Shown: positions 6,923 to 16,474 of the stretch, piece after piece
Position numbering within the stretch: the stretch's first letter is position 1
Layout of the letters: each line of letters starts with the position of its first letter
NCBI RefSeq assembly: GCF_008365315.1
Contig: NZ_CP043507.1
Location: 62,001-126,000 of the forward strand
Direction: 5' to 3'
Source of the DNA: Acetobacter vaccinii
GTDB taxonomy: Bacteria > Pseudomonadota > Alphaproteobacteria > Acetobacterales > Acetobacteraceae
DNA length: 64,000 nucleotides
Translations under genes and position numbers: made by a program
The notes under the pieces: model-generated
Told to the model about the DNA's origin: nothing
Seen by the model: the letters and a program-made list of their open reading frames with translations, nothing else
The model's database searches: none

Positions 6923-9096
6923 ACGTGCAGCAACTCGAAAACGAACTGTGGGAAGCCGCTGACCAACTGCGCGCCAATTCCAGGCTCACCGCCGCCGAAT
7001 ACTCGATGCCGGTGCTGGGCCTGATCTTCCTGCGCCACGCAGACAACCGATTCAAGGCCTACCTGCCCGCCATCGAAGCGGATATTCCGCCGCAGATGCC
7101 CGCCGCCCAGCGCGAAGCACTGATCAAACTCGGTTTTCAAGGTAAAGCCGCCATCTATCTGCCCGAGGCGGCGCGTTTCGACCGCATCGTCAGCCTGCCG
7201 CAAGGGGCCAAGGTGGGCGAGATCATCGACGCTGCGATGGACGCGGTCGAGGCCGATTACCCGGTGCTGTCCGGTGCCTTGCCTCGTGGCTATGCGGCCT
7301 TCGAGCCCGATCTGCTGGCCGAGCTGGTCAAGATTTTCGACCGCCCCGCCATCAAGGCCGCCATCGGCGATGTGTTCGGGCGCATTTACGAATACTTCCT
7401 CAACAAATTCGCCATGAGCGGTGCACAGGAAGGCGGCGAGTTCTTCACGCCGCCGTCGCTGGTTCGCATGATCGTCAATGTCATCGAACCGGATCACGGC
7501 CTCGTACTCGATCCGGCCTGCGGCTCGGCCGGCATGTTCGTGCAGACCGGCCACTTCATCGAAGACGTGCGTCATGCCGTGGTCAACGATTCCGTCACCT
7601 TCCACGGACAGGAAAAAAGCGACACCAACACCAAACTGGCGCGCATGAACCTGGTGGTGCACGGGCTGGATGCCTCCAACATCCGCCAGGGCAACACCTT
7701 CTACGACCAAGCTGAACACCTGATCGGCCAGTGCGATTACGTTATGGCCAACCCGCCCTTCAATGTGGACGGCGTGGACACCAAAAAGGTGGAGGCTCAA
7801 GTTGATGAGGCGGGCCGTCTGCCCTTTGGCCTACCCGGCACCAATGCCAAGACCGGCGCCATCAGCAACGCCAACAGCCTGTGGATTCAGTACTTCTACG
7901 CCTACCTGAACGACACGGGCCGCGCCGGTTTCGTCATGGCCTCCAGCGCCTCGGACGCCGGCAATAAAGACCGCGACATCCGCGAGCAACTGGTCAAAAC
8001 CGGTCACGTCGATGTGATGATGGCCATCGGCAACAAGTTCTTCTACACCCGCAGCCTGCCGTGCACCTTGTGGTTCTTCGACAAAGGCAAGCCGCAGGAT
8101 CTGCAAGACCAGGTGCTGATGATTGACGCGCGTAACGTTTACCACGTGGTCTCGGCGCGCTCCCATGTATTCACCGATGAGCAACTGGCCAACCTCAACG
8201 CCATCGTCTGGCTGTACCGGGGCGAGCGCGAGAAATTTATCGCCTTGGTGGCCCGCTACCAGCGGCAGGTGGATGACTGGCTAGCCTCCCTTCCCGTACG
8301 CATCGAGGCCGACACCGCCGCCGTGCGGGCCTTGGCTGCGCCGCTGCAAACCTTTGCCAGCCAGACCACGCTTGCTGAATTGAACGCAGACCAAGCCGAG
8401 GACGCGCTGATCACACAGGCCCAGCTCGACACCTTCAAGGCCGAGCTGGCTACTGCCCAGACCGACGCGCACGCGGCGGACAGCATCGCCGCGCTGCTCA
8501 CCGCCTGTACCCAAGCCCGCGCTGCCATTGGGCAGGCAGACTTGAGCGACCACGCCGCACAAGTGGCACTGCAAGCCACGCTCGATGCACTGGCCCCGCA
8601 GCTCAAAGCCACCGGCAAGCTGCTAGAAGCCCGCCACAAGCAATGGCTCAAGCTGCTGGACACGGCTGAAAAACAGCTGCGCGCCCGCAGCAGCAAGGCT
8701 TTCGATGGCAAAGCCGCCCGCGACGCCAAGCGCGCCCTGCTGCCCGCCGACAGCAAAAAGAACGAAGCCCCCACGGTGCGCGACGCGGCGCTGGAAGCAC
8801 TGAAGCAAGCCGCCTATTTCATCCACCAGGTGCACTGGCTGCACAGCCGCTTTCCGCAGGCCTTGTTTGAGGATGTGCCCGGCTTGTGCAAAGCGGTCAG
8901 CATTGATGACATCGCCACCAACGATTACTCACTCACGCCGGGGCGCTACGTGGGCGTGGCTGCCGTCGCAAAGGACGATGAAGACGACTTCGCGGAAACC
9001 CTGCGCGGCATCCATGCCGAACTGACGGAACTGAACGACAAGGCCGTGGAACTGGCGGGGCGGATTGCTGGCAACTTCGAGGAGTTGTTGGGATGA
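6919..9096 (+). CDS. hsdM: Type I restriction-modification system, DNA methyltransferase subunit
   Basis: A 725-aa HsdM. The N-terminal helical HsdM domain (NELWEAADQLRAN, VLGLIFLRHADNRF) is followed by the N6-adenine methylase fold, with SAM-binding motif I around residue 198 (DPACGSAGMF) and catalytic motif IV NPPF at about residue 278. The C-terminal third (about 430-640) is a long alanine-rich helical region that probably interacts with HsdS. With HsdS it forms the methyltransferase; with HsdR the restriction complex. Overlaps both neighbours by 4 bases. Codon use is strongly GC-rich, unlike the flanking plasmid genes. Confidence 0.95.
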   Translation: MNVQQLENELWEAADQLRANSRLTAAEYSMPVLGLIFLRHADNRFKAYLPAIEADIPPQMPAAQREALIKLGFQGKAAIYLPEAARFDRIVSLPQGAKVGEIIDAAMDAVEADYPVLSGALPRGYAAFEPDLLAELVKIFDRPAIKAAIGDVFGRIYEYFLNKFAMSGAQEGGEFFTPPSLVRMIVNVIEPDHGLVLDPACGSAGMFVQTGHFIEDVRHAVVNDSVTFHGQEKSDTNTKLARMNLVVHGLDASNIRQGNTFYDQAEHLIGQCDYVMANPPFNVDGVDTKKVEAQVDEAGRLPFGLPGTNAKTGAISNANSLWIQYFYAYLNDTGRAGFVMASSASDAGNKDRDIREQLVKTGHVDVMMAIGNKFFYTRSLPCTLWFFDKGKPQDLQDQVLMIDARNVYHVVSARSHVFTDEQLANLNAIVWLYRGEREKFIALVARYQRQVDDWLASLPVRIEADTAAVRALAAPLQTFASQTTLAELNADQAEDALITQAQLDTFKAELATAQTDAHAADSIAALLTACTQARAAIGQADLSDHAAQVALQATLDALAPQLKATGKLLEARHKQWLKLLDTAEKQLRARSSKAFDGKAARDAKRALLPADSKKNEAPTVRDAALEALKQAAYFIHQVHWLHSRFPQALFEDVPGLCKAVSIDDIATNDYSLTPGRYVGVAAVAKDDEDDFAETLRGIHAELTELNDKAVELAGRIAGNFEELLG

Positions 9097-10322
9097 CACG
9101 GCTAGGTGACGCGTCCAATATGCTCGTGGGCTTCGCATTCAAGAGCGCGGGCTTCTTGGATGGGGATGCAGATGGCGTTCGTATTTTGCGTGGCGACAAC
9201 GTGCAACAAGGTTACATACGTTGGGGCGATAAGACTAAGAAGTGGCCCACCGCGCAGTGCGATGGGCTTGAGCGCTACCAACTCGCTGAGGATGACGTGA
9301 TCCTCGCAATGGACCGCCCCATAGTCGGTGATGGGCTGAAGATGGCTTGGATCAGACCCGACGACTTACCCGCGCTCCTCGTCCAACGAGTTTGCCGATT
9401 ACGTGGGAAACCGGGCGTAGCGCTAACGAAATTCATCCGCTACGTTTTGGCGGCGTCCGATTTTTCCGATCACATTCACCGAATCACAACCGGCGCCAAT
9501 GTTCCTCACATCAGTGGCAAGGACATTGCAGCGTATGAGTTCGAGTTACCTGATCTTGACGATCAGACGCGCATCGTGGAGTGCTTGTCTGCTTACGACG
9601 ACCTGATCGCCACCAATCAGCGCCGCAGTGCCTTGCTCGAAGACGCCGGCCGCCGCCTTTACCGCGAATGGTTCGTGCACCTGCGCTTCCCCGGCCACGA
9701 GTCGGTGCCGGTGAAGGATGGGGTGCCGGAGGGGTGGCGTAAGAAACCGATGACCGGCGTCGCTGATTTCGTCAACGGTTTTGCTTTTAAACCTGAGCAT
9801 TTAGGCGATTCTGGCTTGCCTGTTGTGAAGATTCCAGAGCTGCGAAGCGGCATCACGAGTAAGACGCCCTATAACCCCGGGAACATTGTTCCGCAACGAA
9901 ACCACATCAATACAGGGGATGTGCTTTTTTCGTGGTCGGCAACATTGCTGGTTAACGAATGGGGTGAAGGTCCTGCGCTGCTCAATCAGCACTTGTTCAA
10001 AGTGATTCCTCACAACGAGTTGCACAAACGATTGGTGCGCTTCGCCGTCGAAGCGGCAATACCTGAACTCATTGGTCATGCTGTTGGAGCCACCATGCAG
10101 CACATCCGCCGTTCGGCATTGGATAACCATTTGATGTTGGTGCCTGACGAGACAACCGCTGTGGCTTTTGCTGCGCAGGTTGATCCGATGATGGATGCGG
10201 TTCTCAACTTGACTGCGCAGAATCGAGAGTTGGCAAAAACCCGCGACCTGCTGCTCCCGAAACTGATGTCCGGTCAACTCGACGTGTCCGGCATAGCCTT
10301 GCCCGATGAGGTCGCAGCGTGA
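9093..10322 (+). CDS. hsdS: Type I restriction-modification system, specificity subunit
   Basis: A 409-aa HsdS that chooses the bipartite recognition sequence. Two target-recognition domains are apparent (about residues 1-165 and 205-370), each followed by a conserved helical spacer (LDDQTRIVECLSAYDDLI... and NLTAQNRELAKTRDLLLPKLMSGQ). It starts with an ATGA overlap on hsdM. The DNA of the recognition domains is less GC-rich than the flanking spacers, as usual for exchanged domains. The target sequence cannot be read from the protein. Confidence 0.92.
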   Translation: MTRLGDASNMLVGFAFKSAGFLDGDADGVRILRGDNVQQGYIRWGDKTKKWPTAQCDGLERYQLAEDDVILAMDRPIVGDGLKMAWIRPDDLPALLVQRVCRLRGKPGVALTKFIRYVLAASDFSDHIHRITTGANVPHISGKDIAAYEFELPDLDDQTRIVECLSAYDDLIATNQRRSALLEDAGRRLYREWFVHLRFPGHESVPVKDGVPEGWRKKPMTGVADFVNGFAFKPEHLGDSGLPVVKIPELRSGITSKTPYNPGNIVPQRNHINTGDVLFSWSATLLVNEWGEGPALLNQHLFKVIPHNELHKRLVRFAVEAAIPELIGHAVGATMQHIRRSALDNHLMLVPDETTAVAFAAQVDPMMDAVLNLTAQNRELAKTRDLLLPKLMSGQLDVSGIALPDEVAA

Positions 10323-11470
10323 CCACGGTCGCGGCCTCCATCCCGGTGCTGCGCTGGGCCGCGCAGCGGGCACGCCTGCACGACGAAGACCTGTCGGCAC
10401 GTTTTCGCAAGTGGCCGCTGTGGTTGACCGGCGAAGCCCAGCCCACGCTCAAGCAGTTGGAAGATTTTGCAAGGCTGACCCACACCGCCATCGGCTATTT
10501 CTTTTTACCCGAGCCGCCCACGCTGGCTTTGCCAGTGCCGGATTTCCGCACTCTGCGCGATGAGGAGCTGCGCGAGCCCAGCAGTGCCTTGCTCGATACG
10601 CTGTATCTGTGCCAGCAGCGGCAAGACTGGTACCGCGATTACGCCCGGGTGCATGGTCTCTCCCGTCTGGCATTTGTGGGCAGTACGCAGGTGAACGAAG
10701 CGCCGCAGGCCGTGGCCGAGCGCATGCGTGTGGCGCTGAATCTTTCCACCCAAGAGCGACGCCAATTGCCCACCTGGACGGATGCGCTGCGGCAGTTGAT
10801 CGCCAAGGCCGAAGAGGCCGGGGTGATGGTGATGGCCAGTGGCATCGTGGGTAGCAACAGCCACCGCAGGCTGGATGTGGGGGAGTTCCGTGGCTTTGCG
10901 CTGGCCGATGATCTCGCTCCTCTGGTGTTCTTGAATGGCGCGGACAGCAAGGCCGCGCAGATGTTCACCCTGGCGCACGAGTTGGCGCACGTCTGGCTGG
11001 GGGCGACCGGTGTTTCGGACACCGAAGCAGGCCAAGTGCCCGAGCTGCACACCGAGCGTTGGTGCAATCAGGTGGCCGCCGAACTGCTGATGCCCTTGCA
11101 GGCGGTGCGCGCAGCCTACCAACCCGGCACGCCTGTGCCGAATGAAATCCAGCGGTTGGCGCGGGAATTTAAGGTGAGCACGCTGGTGGCACTGCGGCGG
11201 CTGTTCGATGCGGGGTTCCTCGATCAGGCCCGGCTATGGCAGCACTACCGCGACGAGCAGGCCCGCTTGGCGCAACTGGAACGGCGCGGCACCGGCGGTG
11301 GGGACTTTTACCGCACGCTTGGCGCACGCACCAGCAAGCGCTTTGCCCGTGCCATCGTCACCAGCACGCTGGAAGGGCAGACCCTGTTCCAGGATGCCTT
11401 TCGCATGCTGGGCGTGCGCAAAACCGCCACCTTCTATGAAGCCGCGCGCGAACTGGGGGTGATGGCATGA
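10319..11470 (+). CDS. ImmA/IrrE-family metallo-endopeptidase with XRE-like N-terminus
   Basis: A 383-aa protein whose central zinc peptidase motif HELAHVWLG lies at about residues 220-228, with a downstream acid (E in the RWCNQVAAELLMP region). The N-terminal part (VLRWAAQRARLHDEDL...WPLWLTGEAQPTLKQLEDFAR) resembles the XRE/COG2856 domain. Such proteins usually cleave a repressor or act with a PIN-like toxin partner. Here it overlaps hsdS upstream and the DUF4411 gene downstream, each by 4 bases, and the pair is a recurrent insertion in Type I operons. It may regulate or guard the RM system. Confidence 0.85.
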   Translation: MTTVAASIPVLRWAAQRARLHDEDLSARFRKWPLWLTGEAQPTLKQLEDFARLTHTAIGYFFLPEPPTLALPVPDFRTLRDEELREPSSALLDTLYLCQQRQDWYRDYARVHGLSRLAFVGSTQVNEAPQAVAERMRVALNLSTQERRQLPTWTDALRQLIAKAEEAGVMVMASGIVGSNSHRRLDVGEFRGFALADDLAPLVFLNGADSKAAQMFTLAHELAHVWLGATGVSDTEAGQVPELHTERWCNQVAAELLMPLQAVRAAYQPGTPVPNEIQRLAREFKVSTLVALRRLFDAGFLDQARLWQHYRDEQARLAQLERRGTGGGDFYRTLGARTSKRFARAIVTSTLEGQTLFQDAFRMLGVRKTATFYEAARELGVMA

Positions 11471-11964
11471 GCTATTTGCTGGACGCCAATGTCTTCATCC
11501 AGGCCAAGAACCTGCACTATGGCCTGGATTTCTGCCCGGCGTTCTGGCAGTGGTTGATCGACGGCCATGCCGACGGGTGCGTGTTCAGCATCGACAAGGT
11601 GGCCGATGAGATCGCCGCCGGTGCAGACGAGCTGACCCAGTGGGTGCACGATCACGGCACAGGTCTGTTCCGCAAGACGGATGCCGCCGTGGCCGCCCAA
11701 TTCGGCAAGGTCAGCACCTGGGTGACCGGCCAGCAGTACGAGCCAGCAGCCATCAACACCTTTCTGCAGGTGGCCGATTTCTACCTGGTGGCACATGCGC
11801 TGGCAGGCGGGCATATCGTGGTCACACACGAGGTGGCCGCGAATTCGGTCAAGCGGATCAAGATTCCCAATGTGTGCATCGGGCTGGGGCTGCGATTCAT
11901 GACGCCTTACGAGATGTTGCGCGTGGAAAAAGCCAAGTTCGTTTTGGGAGGCGGACAGCCGTGA
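11467..11964 (+). CDS. DUF4411 (PIN-like) protein, probable partner of the ImmA/IrrE protein
   Basis: A 165-aa protein beginning SYLLDANVFIQAKN, the DUF4411 pattern with the first PIN-like acidic residue at Asp6. Further acidic positions lie in FSIDKVADEIAAG and DFYLVAHAL, and the end has the typical IPNVCIGLGLRFMTPYEMLR. PIN-like folds are RNases or toxins. The gene overlaps the peptidase gene (ATGA), so the two are probably co-translated as a toxin/antitoxin-like or regulatory pair (known co-occurrence; function inferred). Confidence 0.8.
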   Translation: MSYLLDANVFIQAKNLHYGLDFCPAFWQWLIDGHADGCVFSIDKVADEIAAGADELTQWVHDHGTGLFRKTDAAVAAQFGKVSTWVTGQQYEPAAINTFLQVADFYLVAHALAGGHIVVTHEVAANSVKRIKIPNVCIGLGLRFMTPYEMLRVEKAKFVLGGGQP

Positions 11965-12025
11965 TCGAAGCCCCGCATCGCGCCACGTTTGCCCATGGCC
12001 CTGTTCCCGCTGCCAGCCGGCTGGG

Positions 12026-12055
12026 TTGCCAAAACGCGCGCATTGCGCGTATACT
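12026..12055 (+). promoter_or_regulatory. Promoter upstream of the candidate Abi-associated RNA
   Basis: TTGCCA (12026-12031), 18-base spacer, TATACT (12050-12055). It is the best sigma70-like promoter in the RM operon and lies in the only sizeable gap between the genes, so transcription would start near 12061-12063, just before the hairpin structure. Confidence 0.5.
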
Positions 12056-12060
12056 TCGAC

Positions 12061-12122
12061 CTAACAAAACCCGCCAAGGCTATGCGCGCGAGCGTATCCT
12101 CAAACCGGCGGGTTACTTTTTT
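12061..12122 (+). ncRNA. Candidate structured RNA upstream of the Abi_2 gene (abiF-motif-like)
   Basis: Downstream of a good promoter, AACCCGCC (12068-12075) pairs perfectly with GGCGGGTT (12107-12114). Inside lies a second hairpin (GG-UAUGC with GCGUA-CC around a GCGCGA loop), leaving a single-stranded CUCAAACC stretch. The outer stem is followed by a T-run (12117-12122) like a terminator. Conserved RNAs (the abiF motif) have been described upstream of Abi_2 genes in many bacteria and proposed as RNA antitoxins or regulators. Position and architecture fit, but I could not compare with the covariance model. Confidence 0.5.
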
Positions 12123-12166
12123 GTGCGCCCGAAATCAGCAGCGCACTGCGGTTTGGGAGGCGCACA

Positions 12167-13078
12167 ATGAAGCGCCCCTTCGCCAAGCCTGCCACCACCC
12201 ACGCCCAACAAGTAGTGCTGCTTCAGCAGCGCGGCATGGTCATAGCCGACCCGGTTGCCGCCGAGTTCTACCTGCAGCACCTCAACTACTACCGGCTGGG
12301 CGCCTACTGGCTGCCCTTCGAGGACGACCACGCCACGCACACATTCCGTCCCGGCACCCACTTCGCGCAGGTGCTCGACCTTTACGTGTTCGACCGAGAA
12401 TTGCGCCTTTTGGTGTTGGACGCGATTGAACGCGTGGAAGTGTCGGTGCGAAGCCAGTGGGCCTATCAGTTGGCGCATCAGCATGGCCCGCATGCACACC
12501 TGGATGTCTCACTGGCGTTCAAGCCCCACCTCTGGCAAACCAACCTCGACAAACTGAGCGACGAGGTGGGCCGCTCTGACGAGGCCTTCATCAAGCACCT
12601 GCAGAACACCTACTCGGAAAGTTTGCCGCCGGTGTGGGCCGTGTGTGAGGTGATGTCGCTGGGCTTGCTCTCACGCTGGTACAACAATCTAAAACCCATG
12701 CCCACGCGCCGCGCCATTGCAGCGGCCTATGGCGTGGACGAGAAGGTGCTGGAATCCTGGCTGCGGCACCTCTCACTGGTACGCAATACCTGCGCGCACC
12801 ACAGCCGTCTGTGGAACCGCGAGTTCACCATTACGCCACTGCTGCCGCGCAACAAGCCTGCAGGGTTGGCGGCACAGTTTCAAGCGGGTTCGCGCAAGCT
12901 TTACAACGCGCTGGTCATCCTGCTGCATTGCATGGATGTGATCGCGCCACAGCATCATTGGCGTACTCGTCTGAAAGATCTGATCGCCCGGCACGGTGTG
13001 TCCGTGGCGGCCATGGACTTTCCAGCCAACTGGCAAAACCTGCCCATCTGGCAGGACCCAAAGCCAGGCACGCCATAA
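12167..13078 (+). CDS. Abi_2 (AbiD/AbiF-type) abortive infection protein
   Basis: A 303-aa Abi_2 protein. Recognisable parts are the N-terminal [35 protein letters not shown], and [29 protein letters not shown]. The helix [18 protein letters not shown] (about residues 200-217) carries an R-x4-H motif as in HEPN RNases. AbiD/AbiF proteins abort phage infection in lactococci. The start has GGGAGG 6 bases upstream. It lies between the DUF4411 gene and hsdR, so anti-phage functions are layered within one locus; the RNA candidate just upstream may keep it in check. Confidence 0.9.
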   Translation: MKRPFAKPATTHAQQVVLLQQRGMVIADPVAAEFYLQHLNYYRLGAYWLPFEDDHATHTFRPGTHFAQVLDLYVFDRELRLLVLDAIERVEVSVRSQWAYQLAHQHGPHAHLDVSLAFKPHLWQTNLDKLSDEVGRSDEAFIKHLQNTYSESLPPVWAVCEVMSLGLLSRWYNNLKPMPTRRAIAAAYGVDEKVLESWLRHLSLVRNTCAHHSRLWNREFTITPLLPRNKPAGLAAQFQAGSRKLYNALVILLHCMDVIAPQHHWRTRLKDLIARHGVSVAAMDFPANWQNLPIWQDPKPGTP

Positions 13079-13096
13079 CAAGAATCAGGGGAACCA

Positions 13097-16000
13097 ATGG
13101 CCAAGAAGGACTATTCCGAAGACCTGTTGATTCAGGCGCCCACAGCAGAACTGTTGGAAAAGCAGCTCGGCTGGGAGAGCGTGTTTGCGCAGGACGAGGG
13201 AGCCAAAGGTGGATGGGGGCCAGACAGTCTGCTGGGCCGTGCATCGGATGCGGAGGTCGTGCTGACCCGTGACGTGCTGGCAGCACTCAAGCGCTTGAAC
13301 CCGGGCCTGCCTGATGCGGCCTATCAGGATGCCTTGGCCGTGGTGGTTCAGGATGACATCACCAAATCGCTGATCGCGCAAAACGAGGAGAAGTACAAGC
13401 TGTTGCGCGATGGCGTGCCGGTGAAATACCGCGACGCTACGGGTCGGCTGGTCGACAAACGCTTGCGCTTGATCGATTTTGATGAACCCAAGAACAATCG
13501 CTACCTGGCGGTGCGTGAGTTGTGGGTACGTGGCAAATTGTGGCTGCGTCGCCCGGATGTGATCGGCTTCGTCAACGGCTTGCCCCTCGTGTTTATCGAG
13601 CTCAAGCGGTTTGAGGTGCACATCGACAGCGCGTACAAGAAAAACTACGCCGATTACCTGGACACCATCCCGCATCTGTTTCACTGGAACGCGCTGGTCA
13701 TCATTTCCAACGGCCACGATGCGCAGTACGGTTCGCTGACGTCTAGCAAGGAGCATTTCTATCGCTGGAAGCGGCTGGATGAGGATGATGCGGAACCCGG
13801 CAAGGATCAGCCCCTGTTGCCGATTCTGTTGCAGGGCATGCTGCATCAGCAGCGCCTGCTGGATATCGTCGAGAACTTCATCCTGTTTGATGCCTCTGAG
13901 GGCAGCACGCACAAGATCGTGGCGCGCAACCACCAGTATCTGGGGGTGAATCGCGTAATTGACCGGCTGACCTCCGCCGATCCCAAGATTCAGGCAGAGG
14001 TCGCCGCCGGGCAGTTGGGCGTGTTCTGGCATACCCAGGGTTCGGGTAAGTCGTATTCGATGGTGTTTTTGACCGAAAAAATCCATCGCAAACTGTCGGC
14101 ATCGTGGTCGTTCGTGGTCATTACCGACCGCACCGAGCTGGATGATCAGATTGCATCGACCTACACCAACTGCGGACGCGCCAATAGCAAAACCGATCAG
14201 GCCAAGAATGGCGTTGCGCTGCGCTCGATGTTGCGTGACCAGAACCGCCGCTATGTATTCGGCCTGATTCAGAAATACCGCGAGCGCGTCACGGAAGCCT
14301 ATTCCGAGCGTGACGACATCATCGTTATCAGCGACGAGGCACACCGGACGCAATATGGACGCCTGGCGTTGAATATGCGCAAAGGGCTGCCACGCGCCAA
14401 GTTCCTGGGTTTCACGGGCACTCCGTTGATCGACGCCGGCGAGAAGCAGCTGACCCGTGAGGTGTTCGGAGACTATGTTTCGATCTACGACTTTCAGCGA
14501 GCGGTGGCCGATGGCGCCACGCTGCCCTTGTTCTATGAGAACGCTGGCGAAAAACTGAAGATCATTGATCCCAAAGTGAGCGAACGCATCGCCCAGCACA
14601 TCGAAGCGGCAAAGCAGGCTGCCACCCTAGATGATCCGTGGACCGACGAGAAAGAAGAAAAGCTCTATCGCGAGTTGGCGCGGGATTACCCCATCCTGAC
14701 CTCACCCACGCGACTGGACAAGGTGGCGCAAGACTTTGTTGACCACTTTCACCAGCGCTGGCGTGTGGTCGAAAACGGTGGTGGCAAGGCCTTGATGGTG
14801 TGCCTGGACAAGATCACCTGCGTGAAGATGCACGATCTGATCGTGGCCAAGTGGCAGGAAAAGGCCGCCCAGTTGGAAACGGCCGTGGCGGCGGAAGAAG
14901 CTTTGTTTGCGGCAAAGGGCAAAGCTCCGACCGGACTTCTCAAGCAGCGGCGAGAACAGGTGGAGTGGATGAAAGCCACCGAATGCTGCGTGGTGGTGTC
15001 GCAGGAGCAGGGCGAAGTCGCGGAGTTTGCCAAGTGGAAGAATTTCCGTGATGAGCCACTGGACATCACGCCGCACCGCGAAAAGATGGTCAAACGCGAC
15101 CTGGAAAAGGAGTTCAAAAAAGCGGACAACCCCTTCCGTATTGCGATTGTTTGCGCGATGTGGTTGACCGGCTTTGACGTGAAATGCCTGGCCACCCTGT
15201 ATCTGGACAAGCCGATGCAAGGCCATACCCTGATGCAGGCTATCGCCCGCGTCAATCGGGTTGGCGGCGGCAAGAAGCATGGGCTGATCATCGATTACAA
15301 CGGCATGATCAAAAGCCTGCGACGGGCACTGGCGACTTTTGCCCAAGGTGATCGTGCTGGCACAGGCAAGGGAGAGGCCGAACAGGATACGGTGCGGGAC
15401 GATGCGGAGGCTCTGGCGGAATATGCAGATAGCCTCAAGGCTGCGACGGAGTTCCTGATGGATTTGGGTTTTGATGTTGACGAATTGGTCAATGCAAAAG
15501 GCTTCGATAAACAAAAGCAGATCTTGGTGGCGGTTAACCTTCTCTGCGAAAGTGACGAGCGCCGCAAGACCTATCAGGTGATTGTTGAGGATGTGCAAGC
15601 GCGCCATCGTGGCCTGTTTCCGCATCCGGGCCTGTTCGATTTCGATGCAGTGGAGAGTGCTGTCACCGCCATCTACAACAAGATGCAGGATGCGCGTGTA
15701 TCACCGGATGTCAGTAGCTTGCTACAAGATTTGTACGACGTGGTAGATGTGGCAGTAGCAACCGACGCTCCGTCAGTCCGCGAACCTACAGCCCGGTATG
15801 ACCTTTCCAATATCGACTTTTCTCGCCTGCGTGCCGAATTCGAGAAGTCGCCCTTCAAGAATGTCGTGGCGATGAACTTGATGGAGAAGATCGAGGAACG
15901 TCTGGCTGCGATGGTGGCGCGCAACCCCACCCGCGTGGACCTCTATGAGCGTTATCAGGAAATCGTTCAAGAGTACAACAAAGACAAGGACGCGGCAGAA

Positions 16001-16390
16001 ATACAGAAGGTGATGGATGACTTGTTTGCCTTCAATGACGATTGCAGTGAAGAGGAAAAGCGCTACCTGCGCGAAGGGCTCGCTAACGAAAGTGAACTGG
16101 CCGTGTTCGACTTGCTTCAGAAGGAGTCACTCACCAAGGGTGATCGTGAAGCGATCAAGAAAGTCGCCAAGGACTTACTGGGAAAATTGGCAGATCAGCG
16201 TTTCGCGTTGGAGCGCTTGCGCAGCATGGCGACCGTGCAGGCGCAAATGAAGGCTGAGATCATCAAGCACTTGTATGCCCACCTGCCAGCCACCGCCTAT
16301 GACCCTGACGAAATCAACATCAAGGCGGGTGCCGTGTTCGCACACATCTACAGCGCTGGCCTTGGTGGGGGGACGCCAGTGTACCACTGA
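13097..16390 (+). CDS. hsdR: Type I restriction-modification system, restriction (translocase) subunit
   Basis: A 1097-aa HsdR. The N-terminal PD-(D/E)xK nuclease is seen near residues 153-170 (DVIGFVNGLPLVFIELKR). The motor follows: Walker A-type HTQGSGKSYSM near residue 311, DEAH-type ISDEAHRTQYG near 410, GFTGTPL, and motif VI region QAIARVNRVGGGKKHG. The C-terminal helical domain (from about residue 780) docks on the methylase. With hsdM and hsdS it makes a complete Type I system. It starts 18 bases after the Abi gene and is the last gene before the right IS copy. Confidence 0.95.
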   Translation: MAKKDYSEDLLIQAPTAELLEKQLGWESVFAQDEGAKGGWGPDSLLGRASDAEVVLTRDVLAALKRLNPGLPDAAYQDALAVVVQDDITKSLIAQNEEKYKLLRDGVPVKYRDATGRLVDKRLRLIDFDEPKNNRYLAVRELWVRGKLWLRRPDVIGFVNGLPLVFIELKRFEVHIDSAYKKNYADYLDTIPHLFHWNALVIISNGHDAQYGSLTSSKEHFYRWKRLDEDDAEPGKDQPLLPILLQGMLHQQRLLDIVENFILFDASEGSTHKIVARNHQYLGVNRVIDRLTSADPKIQAEVAAGQLGVFWHTQGSGKSYSMVFLTEKIHRKLSASWSFVVITDRTELDDQIASTYTNCGRANSKTDQAKNGVALRSMLRDQNRRYVFGLIQKYRERVTEAYSERDDIIVISDEAHRTQYGRLALNMRKGLPRAKFLGFTGTPLIDAGEKQLTREVFGDYVSIYDFQRAVADGATLPLFYENAGEKLKIIDPKVSERIAQHIEAAKQAATLDDPWTDEKEEKLYRELARDYPILTSPTRLDKVAQDFVDHFHQRWRVVENGGGKALMVCLDKITCVKMHDLIVAKWQEKAAQLETAVAAEEALFAAKGKAPTGLLKQRREQVEWMKATECCVVVSQEQGEVAEFAKWKNFRDEPLDITPHREKMVKRDLEKEFKKADNPFRIAIVCAMWLTGFDVKCLATLYLDKPMQGHTLMQAIARVNRVGGGKKHGLIIDYNGMIKSLRRALATFAQGDRAGTGKGEAEQDTVRDDAEALAEYADSLKAATEFLMDLGFDVDELVNAKGFDKQKQILVAVNLLCESDERRKTYQVIVEDVQARHRGLFPHPGLFDFDAVESAVTAIYNKMQDARVSPDVSSLLQDLYDVVDVAVATDAPSVREPTARYDLSNIDFSRLRAEFEKSPFKNVVAMNLMEKIEERLAAMVARNPTRVDLYERYQEIVQEYNKDKDAAEIQKVMDDLFAFNDDCSEEEKRYLREGLANESELAVFDLLQKESLTKGDREAIKKVAKDLLGKLADQRFALERLRSMATVQAQMKAEIIKHLYAHLPATAYDPDEINIKAGAVFAHIYSAGLGGGTPVYH

Positions 16391-16474
16391 GGGAAAACGG
16401 CTACGTGGCACATCGGCCTCTATGCTCAAAAAGGCGAATGCTGGGCAGTTGTTCGAAATTTTCGAATAACTGCC

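Noticed and set aside
11961..12170. 69-codon ORF between DUF4411 and Abi_2 genes with GTGA and ATGA overlaps
   Set aside because: It lacks protein-like composition and the region is better explained by a promoter plus structured RNA; overlaps could be chance.
13085..14599. 504-codon minus-strand frame inside hsdR
   Set aside because: Antisense shadow of hsdR; its composition mirrors the sense codons and it has no start signal.
16440..16474. GTTGTTCGAAATTTTCGAATAAC palindrome-like stretch (here 23 bases, shown in parts as TTCGAA-ATT-TTCGAA) after hsdR as a terminator
   Set aside because: It lacks a T-run and its AT-rich stem is weak; it may be part of the donor island border but cannot be assigned.
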